Shown piece by piece: positions 14,845-23,279 of a DNA stretch of 24,419 nt (position 1 is the stretch's first letter; the number at the start of each line of letters is the position of its first letter). Below the pieces are notes generated by a model that saw only the letters and a program-made list of their open reading frames with translations, searched no databases and had not been told where the DNA came from. Both the position numbers and the translations under genes were made by a program. The stretch lies in contig JAFZSS010000108.1 in the NCBI GenBank assembly GCA_017619255.1, positions 1 to 24,419 of the forward strand, given 5' to 3'. Source of the DNA: Muribaculaceae bacterium (GTDB taxonomy: Bacteria; Bacteroidota; Bacteroidia; Bacteroidales; Muribaculaceae).

Positions 14845-17193
14845 ATGTTTAAAAAATGTCTTACGATTGTGATGTTGTTGGTATTGGCGGTTGCCAGTGC
14901 CAGCGCAGGCACATGGAAAATGCATAGCAGTTATGTGACCAGTTTGATTCAGAATGTCTTTGACACTGGCGACAAGATTTTTTATGTCAACAGTCAGCGT
15001 CTCTATCAGTTTGACAAGGCCACAACTACGACAATTGCCCTGAGTAAGCAGAACATCTTGTCTGAGAACCGCGTCTCGCAGATTTATTATGACTGGGAGA
15101 ACAAGTTGATCTTTGTTGCCTATCTCAATTCCAACATTGATGTCATTGACGAGAACGGCAAGGTGACGAACATCAGCAACATCAAGGACCTCATCGTGCG
15201 TGTACACAGCTACGCATTTGATACCAGCACCGGTGACCTCGCGTCCTATACGGGTAAGGAGATTTATGATATCAACTTTGCCAACGGCAGGGCCTATGTG
15301 GCAACAGGCTACGGCTATGTCTGCATCGATGAGTCCACATTCCAGGTGGTAAGGAACTATGACCTGGGTCGCAAAATCAATTCGGTAGCTGTCATCGGTG
15401 ACGAGATGCTAATTCTTTCCAAGAGCTACTGCTACCATGGTGAAATCGAGGATCCTGATCCCATCAATAACTATTCCAAGGAGCTCGGTCCCAGTGGCTC
15501 GTTCAACGACTGCAGGATGTATCCCATTGATGACCATACGGTATTTGTGATGGCTCCGTCAAAGGTTTATCGCTACGATTTCCAGGGATACAGCCCCGCA
15601 CTGACCGAATTAATCAACAACGGTCCTTGCACCAACATCCAGAAGACTCCTTCAGGCTTCATCGCCAACTTCCCGAGCAAGTCGTTCTACTACACAATCG
15701 ACGCAACGGGCACCACAGCCACCAAGGTGGGCAATACCGTCGCATCGGCAACCAGCTATCCTATGGGTGACGGCACCGTCTGGATCAATGATGCCAATGG
15801 TATTCACATCAGTGGCAGCACTGTCTACTACAAGATGAACTCTATAACGACCGATGCTCCCTTCTGGTTGAAATACAACGGTGACTTGAACAAGTTGTAT
15901 GCCGGCTCATCGGGCCCCATCGCCTTGATTTACATTGTGGCTACCAATGTTCCCAATATCATCAACACCTATGACGGCAGCCAATGGCAGAATGCCACGG
16001 CCTACACTGCCTCGGGCGCGGGCTATGACTTTGTGTTCAACCCGCAGAATCCGTCGATGTATGTTCGTGCCGGTTGGAAGAACCTGTACAAGGTGGTTAA
16101 TGATCAATTGGTGACCACCTATAATACCAATAATACCCCGGTTTCTAACTACAAGTCACATCCTGCTTTTGATCAAGCCGGCAACCTTTGGGTAGTAAGT
16201 CCTTACAAGAATACCACAAGCCCTGTCATGGTCTTGCCTAAGGACAAGGTGGATTACGAGACGGTGTCTAAGTCCGACTGGTTTGTGCCAAGCGGTCTGA
16301 CGGTACTCAACACTGGAACCATGCAGCGCACTCGTTTCCTGGTTTCCACAAAGAATAATGTGAAGATTTTCAACGACTGCGACTTGAGAGGTAAGATTAC
16401 CGGTCGCTTCTACTGCTGGGATAATGATAACGCTGACCCGACGGTTAACAGCTATCACCTGTCCTCCATCAGCCACTTCATCGACCAGAATAATAGCCAG
16501 GTTGACTGGTCGTATATCAACTGCATCGAGGAAGACCGTGAAGGCCTTATGTGGGTTGGACACACGATGGGTGCGTTTGTCTTTGACCCCGATGTTGTCT
16601 TTGAGGAGTATCCCCATGCTATCCGCCCCTATGTGAGCAATTTCAGTGAGGGTAAAGGTTTCCTGTGTGACGGTTTTTCGGTTTATGATATCGGCGTTGA
16701 CCGTAATAACAACAAGTGGTTGGCTTCTGACAATGGCGTGTACTACACTTCGCCCGACGGCACTGAGATTTTCAATCACTTCACAACCGAGAATAGCGAT
16801 ATTCCCAGCAATGTGGTTTACACCATCGAGTGTGACACGGTCAACGACCGCGTTTACATCTACACCGACAATGGTCTGGCCGAGTATGTTGTCGATGGTG
16901 ATGCCGCATCCATCAACTTTGACAACATGTACGCTTTCCCCAATCCCGTGGAGCCTGACTTCACCGGCTTGGTCAAGATTACCAACCTGATGGAGAACAC
17001 CTACTTGACCATCACTGACCGCGATGGCAATGTGGTGGCTCAATTGGGACCGGTAATGGGTAGCGCGTTGTGGGATGCCACTGGCGTTGACGGCGAGCGT
17101 GTGCCCACGGGCATTTACCATATCTATGCCGCCCAGGGTGGTCAGCCCGCGGTGAATGGTTCACCCCAAGCCACGGTCATGATCATCAAGTGA
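14845..17193 (+). CDS. PorZ-like type IX secretion protein (divergent copy, beta-propeller plus C-terminal sorting-type domain)
   Basis: This 782-residue secreted protein resembles PorZ, the type IX secretion component that in Porphyromonas sits on the cell surface with the sortase PorU and delivers anionic LPS. A signal peptide is evident: FKKC, a hydrophobic core and ASASA before GTWKMHSSYV, with likely cleavage near residue 21. The body has propeller-style repeats (QIYYDWENKLIFVAYLNSNIDVID, MWVGHTMGAFVFDPD, KWLASDNGVYYTSPDG). The last 90 or so residues form a sorting-type domain (MYAFPNPVEPDFTG, TGIYHIYA, ending MIIK). It is clearly homologous to the gene at 20344: both share W-x-x-H-[ST]-S/F-type starts, ALSK..N-LS, NIDVI, and the FPNPV/YPNPV block. 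This copy looks more diverged at its C-terminus. The PorZ role is inferred from family resemblance. Confidence 0.8.
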   Translation: MFKKCLTIVMLLVLAVASASAGTWKMHSSYVTSLIQNVFDTGDKIFYVNSQRLYQFDKATTTTIALSKQNILSENRVSQIYYDWENKLIFVAYLNSNIDVIDENGKVTNISNIKDLIVRVHSYAFDTSTGDLASYTGKEIYDINFANGRAYVATGYGYVCIDESTFQVVRNYDLGRKINSVAVIGDEMLILSKSYCYHGEIEDPDPINNYSKELGPSGSFNDCRMYPIDDHTVFVMAPSKVYRYDFQGYSPALTELINNGPCTNIQKTPSGFIANFPSKSFYYTIDATGTTATKVGNTVASATSYPMGDGTVWINDANGIHISGSTVYYKMNSITTDAPFWLKYNGDLNKLYAGSSGPIALIYIVATNVPNIINTYDGSQWQNATAYTASGAGYDFVFNPQNPSMYVRAGWKNLYKVVNDQLVTTYNTNNTPVSNYKSHPAFDQAGNLWVVSPYKNTTSPVMVLPKDKVDYETVSKSDWFVPSGLTVLNTGTMQRTRFLVSTKNNVKIFNDCDLRGKITGRFYCWDNDNADPTVNSYHLSSISHFIDQNNSQVDWSYINCIEEDREGLMWVGHTMGAFVFDPDVVFEEYPHAIRPYVSNFSEGKGFLCDGFSVYDIGVDRNNNKWLASDNGVYYTSPDGTEIFNHFTTENSDIPSNVVYTIECDTVNDRVYIYTDNGLAEYVVDGDAASINFDNMYAFPNPVEPDFTGLVKITNLMENTYLTITDRDGNVVAQLGPVMGSALWDATGVDGERVPTGIYHIYAAQGGQPAVNGSPQATVMIIK

Positions 17194-17227
17194 TGATTGA
17201 TGTCCTTGGTTATTAAAGATTTCATCC

Positions 17228-17259
17228 AAGAGGGCATGCCGTCTTCAGCATGCCCTCTT
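17228..17259 (+). terminator. Hairpin terminator candidate after first porZ-like gene
   Basis: A perfect 12-bp stem (17228-17239 with 17248-17259, AAGAGGGCATGC) closes an 8-base loop, 34 bases after the stop codon. No U-run follows, but the compact GC-rich stem resembles the one at 23790-23823 and suggests that the downstream MBOAT gene is at least partly separated in transcription. Confidence 0.65.
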
Positions 17260-17286
17260 GTCCTATGATTCAGAGAACGCGACGAG

Positions 17287-18732
17287 ATGCTGTTTAATTC
17301 GTTCACATTCATGATCTTTCTGCCGGTAGTGTTTCTGCTCTACTGGTTTGTGTTCAAGCGTCTGAAATGGCAGAACCTTCTCATTCTCGTCGCCAGTTAC
17401 ATCTTCTACGGCTGGTGGGACTGGCGTTTCCTGATCCTTATCGTCATCACCTCGTCGAGCAGCTATGCAAGTGGACTGCTCATTAAGCGTTTTGAGGGGA
17501 GACGCCCGCTGCAGAAGGCGGTGAGCGCCGCCAATATAGTGCTCAATTTGGGTATCCTGGCCACTTTCAAGTATTTCAACTTCTTTGTGGACAGCATGGG
17601 GCATCTGTTACAGGCATTCGGCCTGGCGATGGACTGGCCTGTCATGCACATTATTCTGCCGGTGGGCATCAGTTTTTATACCTTCCAAGCCTTGAGCTAC
17701 TCGATTGATGTCTATGCACGCAGAATTGAGCCCACCAGGGATATCATCGCATTTTTCTCCTTCATCAGTTTCTTCCCTCAGCTGGTGGCGGGACCCATCG
17801 AGCGGGCAACTAACCTGTTGCCGCAGATGTTGCGTCAGCGCAGCTTCGACTATGCCACCGCAGTAGATGGCTTGCGACAAATGTTGTGGGGTTTCTTCAA
17901 GAAACTCATCATTGCCGACACTTGTGCCGAGGTGGTGAATGCCTCGTGGAGCAACCTGGCAACGGCGTCTGGATTGAGCCTGTTTATAGCAGCGGTATTG
18001 TTCTCGTTCCAGATTTATGCCGACTTCTCGGGCTACAGTGACATCGCCATCGGTTGTGCCAAGTTGTTCGGCATCCGTTTGACAACCAACTTCAAGGTGC
18101 CTTATTTCTCGCGCAATGTGCGTGAGTTCTGGCGCCGCTGGCACATCACGCTGATGAACTGGTTCACACAGTATGTCTATTTCCCGCTGGGCGGTAGCCG
18201 TTGCTCGCGTGGCCGCACCATCGTGAACATCATCATCGTGTTTGCCTTGAGCGGTCTGTGGCATGGCGCCGACTGGACCTTTGTTCTGTGGGGACTTTAT
18301 CATGCCGCGTTGTTCATTCCACTCATTTTGTTGGGAATCAAGGCCCACAAGGATACGGTGGCAGCTGGTCGTCTTCTGCCCTCATGGCGTGAGTTGGTTG
18401 CCATGGTGGTGACATTCCTGCTGGTCAACTTCGGTTGGATTCTGTTCCGTGCGCCCGACTTCGCCTCCTTCGGTGCCTATGTGAGCCGCTTGTTCTCCTC
18501 GTCGCTGTTCAATCTGCATGGATTGACCATGAAGATGGCTACAACATTGCTGTGGTGCGCCGGTTTGATGCTTGTCGAGTGGATTCAGCGCGAGCGTGAG
18601 CATGTGTTGCAGATTGATGGCTACAGGCTGTTTGCCGCAAAGCCCGTGCGCCTGGCGCTCTATGCGGTTATTGTGTTCCTGATTTTCTATTTTGCCGGTC
18701 AGGTGCAAACATTCATTTACTTCCAGTTCTGA
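17287..18732 (+). CDS. MBOAT family O-acyltransferase (AlgI/DltB-like)
   Basis: This 481-residue polytopic membrane protein belongs to the MBOAT family, of which AlgI, PatA and DltB move acyl groups across the membrane to modify exported polysaccharides or wall polymers. Several membrane segments run from residue 5 onward. Family landmarks are visible: ILPVGISFYTFQALSY (about 123-138), FPQLVAGPIERA (about 163-174), FWRRWHITLMNWFTQYVYFPLGG (281-303, His286) and SGLWHGADWTFVLWGLYHA (322-340), where His326 is the likely catalytic histidine. The next gene begins seven bases after the stop and encodes an AlgX/DHHW-type partner, the classic two-component arrangement. The polysaccharide substrate is unknown; its place between two PorZ-like genes hints at a surface glycan. 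Confidence 0.93.
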   Translation: MLFNSFTFMIFLPVVFLLYWFVFKRLKWQNLLILVASYIFYGWWDWRFLILIVITSSSSYASGLLIKRFEGRRPLQKAVSAANIVLNLGILATFKYFNFFVDSMGHLLQAFGLAMDWPVMHIILPVGISFYTFQALSYSIDVYARRIEPTRDIIAFFSFISFFPQLVAGPIERATNLLPQMLRQRSFDYATAVDGLRQMLWGFFKKLIIADTCAEVVNASWSNLATASGLSLFIAAVLFSFQIYADFSGYSDIAIGCAKLFGIRLTTNFKVPYFSRNVREFWRRWHITLMNWFTQYVYFPLGGSRCSRGRTIVNIIIVFALSGLWHGADWTFVLWGLYHAALFIPLILLGIKAHKDTVAAGRLLPSWRELVAMVVTFLLVNFGWILFRAPDFASFGAYVSRLFSSSLFNLHGLTMKMATTLLWCAGLMLVEWIQREREHVLQIDGYRLFAAKPVRLALYAVIVFLIFYFAGQVQTFIYFQF

Positions 18733-18739
18733 TGCCGCC

Positions 18740-19774
18740 ATGAAGAAGTTTCTCATCCAAATATCCTATACCGTGCTGCCCGTCTGGCTCTTGCTGGTCG
18801 GCCTGGCATTCTATCTATGGGTGACAAATGACAACTCGGGAGACTTGATGCGGCTTGGGTTGATTGACAGCGGACCCGAATATGCCGACTCCATCGGAAC
18901 TCAATTGTTGCCCGAAGTGTACTATACCGGTGTGGATGATGACCGGGTACTGAGGTCTGATACCTGTGATGTGCTCGTTATCGGTGACTCGTTCTCCCAT
19001 GGCGGCGGCATGGGCAAGAAAGGAGACTATGTGAATTATCTGGCTCATCAGAGCGGGCGCAAGGTAGTGGTCTTTACCCCCCAGGATCCCAAGCTTTCCA
19101 GTCCGATGCAGGTGGCCTATGATGTGCTCAATCTGGGCTGCATAGATTCAACCAATGTCAAGAACCTTGTCGTTGAGGAGGTTGAGCGCTACCTGGTGGA
19201 TCGTCATTGCTCCTTTGTCACCGATCACACGGCTTTTCTCCATCCAGAGCCATCGGACCAGGCTGTTTCTGCTCCTAGCCAGGAAGCGGGTCCCTTGATG
19301 CGCGTCAAGGATTTCGTTTTCTACCGTTTCTTTGGCTCTAATCCGATTTATAAACTGCCGTTATCTCGACCCGTTTTCGGCGGCGATGAGCCCACCAAGC
19401 TGTACTTCTACAACGAGGATGTGAAGATGGGATTTGATGTCACAGCCGATCAGCAGCGCAAAATCATCGACTGCTATGAGAAGGTCATCGCTATGGCTCG
19501 GGAGAAAGGGGTGAATCTGGTGCTGCTCGTGGCCTGTGACAAGTATGACATGTATCAGGATTTGGTCACTTCCAACCCTTATCCCGCCAAGACGCTCAAC
19601 GAGGACATTGAGCAGTGGATGGCCTCCGAACGGGACTGCTTCGTGTTCGCTAAACGCATCCTGCATCCTCTTGTTGAACAGGGTGTCATGGATGTGTATC
19701 TGTTTAATGATACCCACTGGTCACCCTCGTCATCAGCGATCATCGCTGGCGAGGTCATCAAGAAACTCCAGTGA
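18740..19774 (+). CDS. AlgX/DHHW-like SGNH acyltransferase partner, membrane-anchored
   Basis: This 344-residue protein has one N-terminal membrane helix (about residues 7-28) and a large domain that should lie outside the cytoplasm. The domain has the SGNH-type catalytic pattern: VLVIGDSFSHGGG (Asp83, Ser84) and, near the C-terminus, NDTHWSPSSSA (Asp324, His326). The DTHW arrangement is that of AlgX, AlgJ and related DHHW proteins, which take an acyl group supplied by an MBOAT partner and place it on an exported polysaccharide. The start is the ATG at 18740, seven bases after the MBOAT stop; a frame open upstream to 18692 overlaps the MBOAT gene and adds residues that precede the membrane helix without any family support. 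The tight spacing suggests one operon and one complex. Overall sequence is divergent, so the family call rests mainly on the motifs and the partner gene. Confidence 0.85.
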   Translation: MKKFLIQISYTVLPVWLLLVGLAFYLWVTNDNSGDLMRLGLIDSGPEYADSIGTQLLPEVYYTGVDDDRVLRSDTCDVLVIGDSFSHGGGMGKKGDYVNYLAHQSGRKVVVFTPQDPKLSSPMQVAYDVLNLGCIDSTNVKNLVVEEVERYLVDRHCSFVTDHTAFLHPEPSDQAVSAPSQEAGPLMRVKDFVFYRFFGSNPIYKLPLSRPVFGGDEPTKLYFYNEDVKMGFDVTADQQRKIIDCYEKVIAMAREKGVNLVLLVACDKYDMYQDLVTSNPYPAKTLNEDIEQWMASERDCFVFAKRILHPLVEQGVMDVYLFNDTHWSPSSSAIIAGEVIKKLQ

Positions 19775-19777
19775 CCT

Positions 19778-20239
19778 ATGGATATCACCTCGGTGGAATT
19801 TTTCACGCTCGCGTTTGTGGTGGCGATGGCTATCGTGGCGTTGATGATAGGCCGCCGCGAGCGGGGCATGCCCAGTACCCATATTCTACAGTTAATTACT
19901 GAACCTGAAGATGGCGGAGCCGATACCGAGGACACCGTGTGCCTGGAACGCCTCGATAACGGACGCGTGCGCATTCGCCGCACGGGCTTGACCCTGGTCC
20001 CTGACGAGACGGTCAACCTCGTGTTCACCATCAGGGATGAGCAGTGTACCATCGTGGAGAAAAAAGGCGTCAAGAAGCGCGGCACGGTGGGCGAGCCTGT
20101 GAAAGGCGAGGTGACCGTGAAATTCCTGCGGCCCGTCAAGTACAACATGCGGTATGAAAGCCAGGTGATGAGCACTTGGGCCACATTTACCTATGACGCC
20201 TCATTGCCCGACCCCAAGCAGGTGAATCTGAACTATTGA
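19778..20239 (+). CDS. Small single-pass membrane protein of unknown function
   Basis: I do not recognise this 153-residue protein. Residues about 7-25 (EFFTLAFVVAMAIVALMIG) form one membrane helix, followed by a basic RRERG that suggests the C-terminal domain is cytoplasmic by the positive-inside rule. The rest is a polar domain with predicted beta character (HILQLITEP, CLERLDNGRVRIRRTGLTLV, VNLVFTIRDEQCTIVEKKG, EVTVKFLRPVKYNMRYESQVM). It begins three bases after the AlgX-like gene ends, so it is almost certainly co-translated with it. Its constant proximity to the MBOAT pair would mark it as a regulator or assembly factor of the acyltransferase complex, but this rests on gene order alone. 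Confidence 0.8.
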   Translation: MDITSVEFFTLAFVVAMAIVALMIGRRERGMPSTHILQLITEPEDGGADTEDTVCLERLDNGRVRIRRTGLTLVPDETVNLVFTIRDEQCTIVEKKGVKKRGTVGEPVKGEVTVKFLRPVKYNMRYESQVMSTWATFTYDASLPDPKQVNLNY

Positions 20240-20246
20240 TCCTCGC

Positions 20247-20265
20247 AACCGCCTCCCTGGCGGTT
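20247..20265 (+). other. Short hairpin in the gap before second porZ-like gene
   Basis: AACCGCC (20247-20253) and GGCGGTT (20259-20265) form a perfect 7-bp stem with a 5-base loop, seven bases after the preceding stop codon. No U-run follows. It could be a weak terminator or an RNA-stability element at the end of the MBOAT unit. Confidence 0.5.
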
Positions 20266-20343
20266 AATCCCTTACCGTTACACAATTTAAAGCCGTCTCT
20301 TGCGTTAATTATATACACATCAATACAGAAAAAACTACTTGAG

Positions 20344-22647
20344 ATGACAAAAAAGATATTTTTCCTGATGGCTTTGGCCATGTCGTTTTGCGCAATGGCT
20401 CAAAATGCCGTGGGTGATTGGCGCATTCACACATCGTTTGTGGGCAGTGAGCTGAAGTCTGTTGCCGAGGGGCACAAGTGGGTCTATTACCTGGCGGCAT
20501 CCAGCTTGTTCCGCCTTGACAAGTCGACTGAGGAGAACGAGGCGTTGAGCAAGGTGAATGACCTGAGTGACCAGACCATTTCCAATATCTACTACAACAG
20601 TGACAAGGACTATTTGGTCGTCGTTTACGCTAATGCCAACATCGATGTGATACTTTCCGACGGTGAGGTGGTGAACATGCCCGAAATCAAGAATGCCGTG
20701 CTCACGACCAGCAAGAACATCAACGATTTGACCTTTGCTCCCGGCAAGATTTATCTCGCCACCGATTTCGGCTATGTCGTGATTGACGATAATAAGTTTG
20801 TGATCAAGGAATCCCACATCTACGGAACGCCCACCAAGTCTGTGGCACAAGTAGGCGATGTGCTGCTTATCTCCACTCCCGATGCGGCCTACTATGGCAA
20901 GGCCGACACCTATTACGAGCAGCTGTCGTCATTCACTCCGGGTAATTTCAAGACGGATTGCCGTTTGCGCCCCATCAACGACCACTCGTTCTACTGTCTG
21001 ACAGGCTGGACTTTTGTGACCACCATGTCGACCAATGATCAGGGCGAACCCTTGTTCAGCACTACAGCGGTGATTGAAAGCCGCACCGACCTGCTCCAAA
21101 AGACCCAAGGCGGCTTCCTGCTCAATGTGCCCCTGTTGGACCAATGCTTCAAGACCGACGAGAATGGCATGAATCCCGTGGGCACCGAGGTCGGCAAGGA
21201 GCTGTGCAGCAGCAACCCCGATGGCGACGGCGCGTGGTGGGCTGCTGGCGAGAACGGCCTGCACCTGCTGGGCAGCGAGAGCTATTACAAGCCTAATGCC
21301 TTGTCCTTCTCATCCCCGTTCTGGATGACCTATAACAAGTCTAAGGATATGCTGTATGTGTCCACGACGGCAGCCAATGCCCTCCTCGGTGTTGAGTCGC
21401 CCACCCGCGTCAACACCTATGACGGCATCAAGTGGACCGATGTCACTCCCGAGAACGCACCCGTTCACGGCTCTTACTGGATAGAATTCCTGCCCGATGA
21501 TCCCAACACTTACTTCCTGGGTACTTGGCGTGAAGGTCTGATCAAAGTAGTGAACAATGAGATTGCCGTGACCTATGACAACACAAACAGCCCGTTGCTC
21601 AAGAAATATGCGATGCACCCCGTGACGACGATTGACCGCTATGGCAATGTGTGGGCGCTCCAGTCTTATGAGAATCCAGACCATCCTGCCATGGTGTTGC
21701 CTGCCGCCAAGGCTAAACTCAACGAAACGACTGCCAATGACTGGTTGACACCCTCGATTGACGGTATCTATACGGGTCACACGGTGCGTGACATCGTCAT
21801 GTCGACACGCAACAGCAATTACGACATTAAGATTTTCACCGACGGTGACTTCGAGATGCCCATCGTCTTCTGGAACAACAACGGTGAATTGACTTCATCG
21901 CGACCCCAGCAGGTGCAGTATGCCCAACTGACTGACCAGGACGGACAGCCGTTCTCCTGGACCAACATCATGTGTTTCACCGAGGACTTGAATGGCCTCG
22001 TGTGGATGGGCAGCACCGAGGGCGTGGTGTCGTTTAACCCGGCTCAGGCTTTCAGTGCCGACTTCAGGATTAATCACATCAAAGTGCCGCGCAACGATGG
22101 CACGGGTTTGGCCGATTACCTGCTTAGCGGTATTCAGGTTAACGATATCGCTGTCGATGGCGCCAACCGCAAGTGGATTGCCACCCAGACATCAGGATTG
22201 TTCCTCGTGAACCCCGACGGCACCAAGATTATCCATAAATTCAATGACACTAACAGTCCCCTGGCTTCCAATACCGTTTACAGGGTGTGCTGCAACCCGA
22301 ACAGCAACTCGGTGTATGTCACGACACCGGCCGGCTTGTATGAGTACTTCAGTGACTCCAGCCCCGCCGAGAGTTCATATGACAACATCTATGCTTATCC
22401 TAATCCCGTGAGGCCGGAGTTCAGTGGCGATGTCACCATCGTCGGCCTGATGGATAATTCCCTGGTGAAGATCGCTGATGCCAGCGGCAATGTCATCAGG
22501 CAACTCAAGTCCACTGGCGGCATGGTCACCTGGGACTGCTGCGACCAGTATGGTGAGCGTGCCAAGACAGGTGTCTATATGGTGTTGTGCTCACGCGCCA
22601 ATGGCGGCAGCGAGGCTGTTGTTACCAAGATTGCCGTAATCAAGTAA
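20344..22647 (+). CDS. porZ: PorZ-like type IX secretion protein (more canonical copy)
   Basis: In Porphyromonas PorZ is a surface protein of two seven-bladed beta-propellers and a C-terminal domain that binds anionic LPS and hands it to the sortase PorU, which attaches type IX cargo to it. This 767-residue product is near the 776 of P. gingivalis PorZ. The ATG at 20344 starts a clean signal peptide (MTKKIFFLMALAMSFCAMA, cleaved before QNAVGDWRIHTSF); the frame is open upstream to 20236, but that extension is neither signal-like nor needed. Propeller segments include TISNIYYNSDKDYLVVVYANANIDVI, LVWMGSTEGVVSFNP and KWIATQTSGLFLVNPDG. The sorting-type domain starts near 680 (IYAYPNPVRPEFSG, GLMDNS, WDCCDQYGERAKTGVYMVLC) and ends VTKIAVIK, close to the form I recall for Bacteroidales PorZ. 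Older annotations call such proteins two-component regulator propeller proteins; no kinase is present. Confidence 0.85.
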   Translation: MTKKIFFLMALAMSFCAMAQNAVGDWRIHTSFVGSELKSVAEGHKWVYYLAASSLFRLDKSTEENEALSKVNDLSDQTISNIYYNSDKDYLVVVYANANIDVILSDGEVVNMPEIKNAVLTTSKNINDLTFAPGKIYLATDFGYVVIDDNKFVIKESHIYGTPTKSVAQVGDVLLISTPDAAYYGKADTYYEQLSSFTPGNFKTDCRLRPINDHSFYCLTGWTFVTTMSTNDQGEPLFSTTAVIESRTDLLQKTQGGFLLNVPLLDQCFKTDENGMNPVGTEVGKELCSSNPDGDGAWWAAGENGLHLLGSESYYKPNALSFSSPFWMTYNKSKDMLYVSTTAANALLGVESPTRVNTYDGIKWTDVTPENAPVHGSYWIEFLPDDPNTYFLGTWREGLIKVVNNEIAVTYDNTNSPLLKKYAMHPVTTIDRYGNVWALQSYENPDHPAMVLPAAKAKLNETTANDWLTPSIDGIYTGHTVRDIVMSTRNSNYDIKIFTDGDFEMPIVFWNNNGELTSSRPQQVQYAQLTDQDGQPFSWTNIMCFTEDLNGLVWMGSTEGVVSFNPAQAFSADFRINHIKVPRNDGTGLADYLLSGIQVNDIAVDGANRKWIATQTSGLFLVNPDGTKIIHKFNDTNSPLASNTVYRVCCNPNSNSVYVTTPAGLYEYFSDSSPAESSYDNIYAYPNPVRPEFSGDVTIVGLMDNSLVKIADASGNVIRQLKSTGGMVTWDCCDQYGERAKTGVYMVLCSRANGGSEAVVTKIAVIK

Positions 22648-22698
22648 CAACGGTCATCCAATGATATAAAAGATAAAAGGGCAAATATTTTTTAGGAC

Positions 22699-23202
22699 AT
22701 GATGACGATGAAGAAATTCTATTTGATGATGACCGTGCTTGTGGCAATCCTGCTGCAGGCTTGCGGTACGACTAACGGTCTGACTAAGGCCGAGAAGCAG
22801 GCTGCGGTGGCGCGGCAAGTACAGGAAAATCTGGACGCGCGTCATTTCACGATTGCCGTGGACTGGATGAAACCCTTGGGAGGCATGCCACGGCATGTGA
22901 GCTCCAACTATGAGTTAAAGGTGAATGGTGATGAGATTGACAGTTACCTCCCCTATGTGGGTGAAGCCTATCGCTTGCCTTATGGTGGCGGCAAGGGCCT
23001 GAATTTCAAGGGTACGATCGATAACTATACCATTTCCTATCCCACCAGCAACCGGGCGCTTATCGAGTTTTCGGTGACCAATGATGAGGATACCTACTAT
23101 TTCCGCATCGATGTGTTTAATAACGGCAAATCGATCATCGACATCATCGCCCGTGACCGCGATGCCATCTCGTTTGACGGAGAGATGCTATTCAACAATT
23201 AA
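22699..23202 (+). CDS. DUF4251 family lipoprotein (first of two)
   Basis: This is a predicted outer-membrane or periplasmic lipoprotein of unknown function with a DUF4251 domain, a family common in Bacteroidales. Three ATGs lie close together at 22699, 22702 and 22708; the 22699 start gives 167 residues and the 22708 start (MKKFYLMMTVLV) gives 164 and a more typical signal peptide. The lipobox LQAC puts the lipidated cysteine at residue 22 (or 19). The mature part has the DUF4251 hallmarks ELKVNGDEIDSYLPYVGEAYRLPYGGGKGLNFKG, then YTISYPTSNRALIEFSV and a beta-rich C-terminus (YYFRIDVFNNGKSIIDI, RDAISFDGEM). It follows porZ by 51 bases and is homologous to the next gene. Confidence 0.85.
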   Translation: MMTMKKFYLMMTVLVAILLQACGTTNGLTKAEKQAAVARQVQENLDARHFTIAVDWMKPLGGMPRHVSSNYELKVNGDEIDSYLPYVGEAYRLPYGGGKGLNFKGTIDNYTISYPTSNRALIEFSVTNDEDTYYFRIDVFNNGKSIIDIIARDRDAISFDGEMLFNN

Positions 23203-23279
23203 ACCTTAGCTGAAAATGATAGTCTATCTCATAGAGGACTTTTTGACAGGTGTGTTTAACGCTATAAAACAATGAAACT

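Noticed and set aside
16156..17121. Long open frame on the - strand (about 320 codons) opposite the first porZ-like gene
   Set aside because: It is antisense to a gene with a clear signal peptide and sorting domain, and encodes no recognisable domain.
18692..18739. Upstream extension of the AlgX-like gene
   Set aside because: It overlaps the MBOAT gene and adds polar residues before the membrane helix; the ATG at 18740 is well placed.
20236..20343. Upstream extension of the second porZ-like gene
   Set aside because: The added 36 residues spoil the signal peptide that begins cleanly at 20344.
20344..22647. Two-component sensor or regulator reading of the PorZ-like proteins
   Set aside because: The propeller repeats resemble those of hybrid sensors, but there is no histidine kinase, receiver or DNA-binding domain, and the C-terminus is a sorting-type domain.
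23218..23228. Palindrome GATAG-T-CTATC before the second DUF4251 gene
   Set aside because: A one-base centre cannot form an RNA hairpin, and a single 11-base palindrome is weak evidence for an operator.
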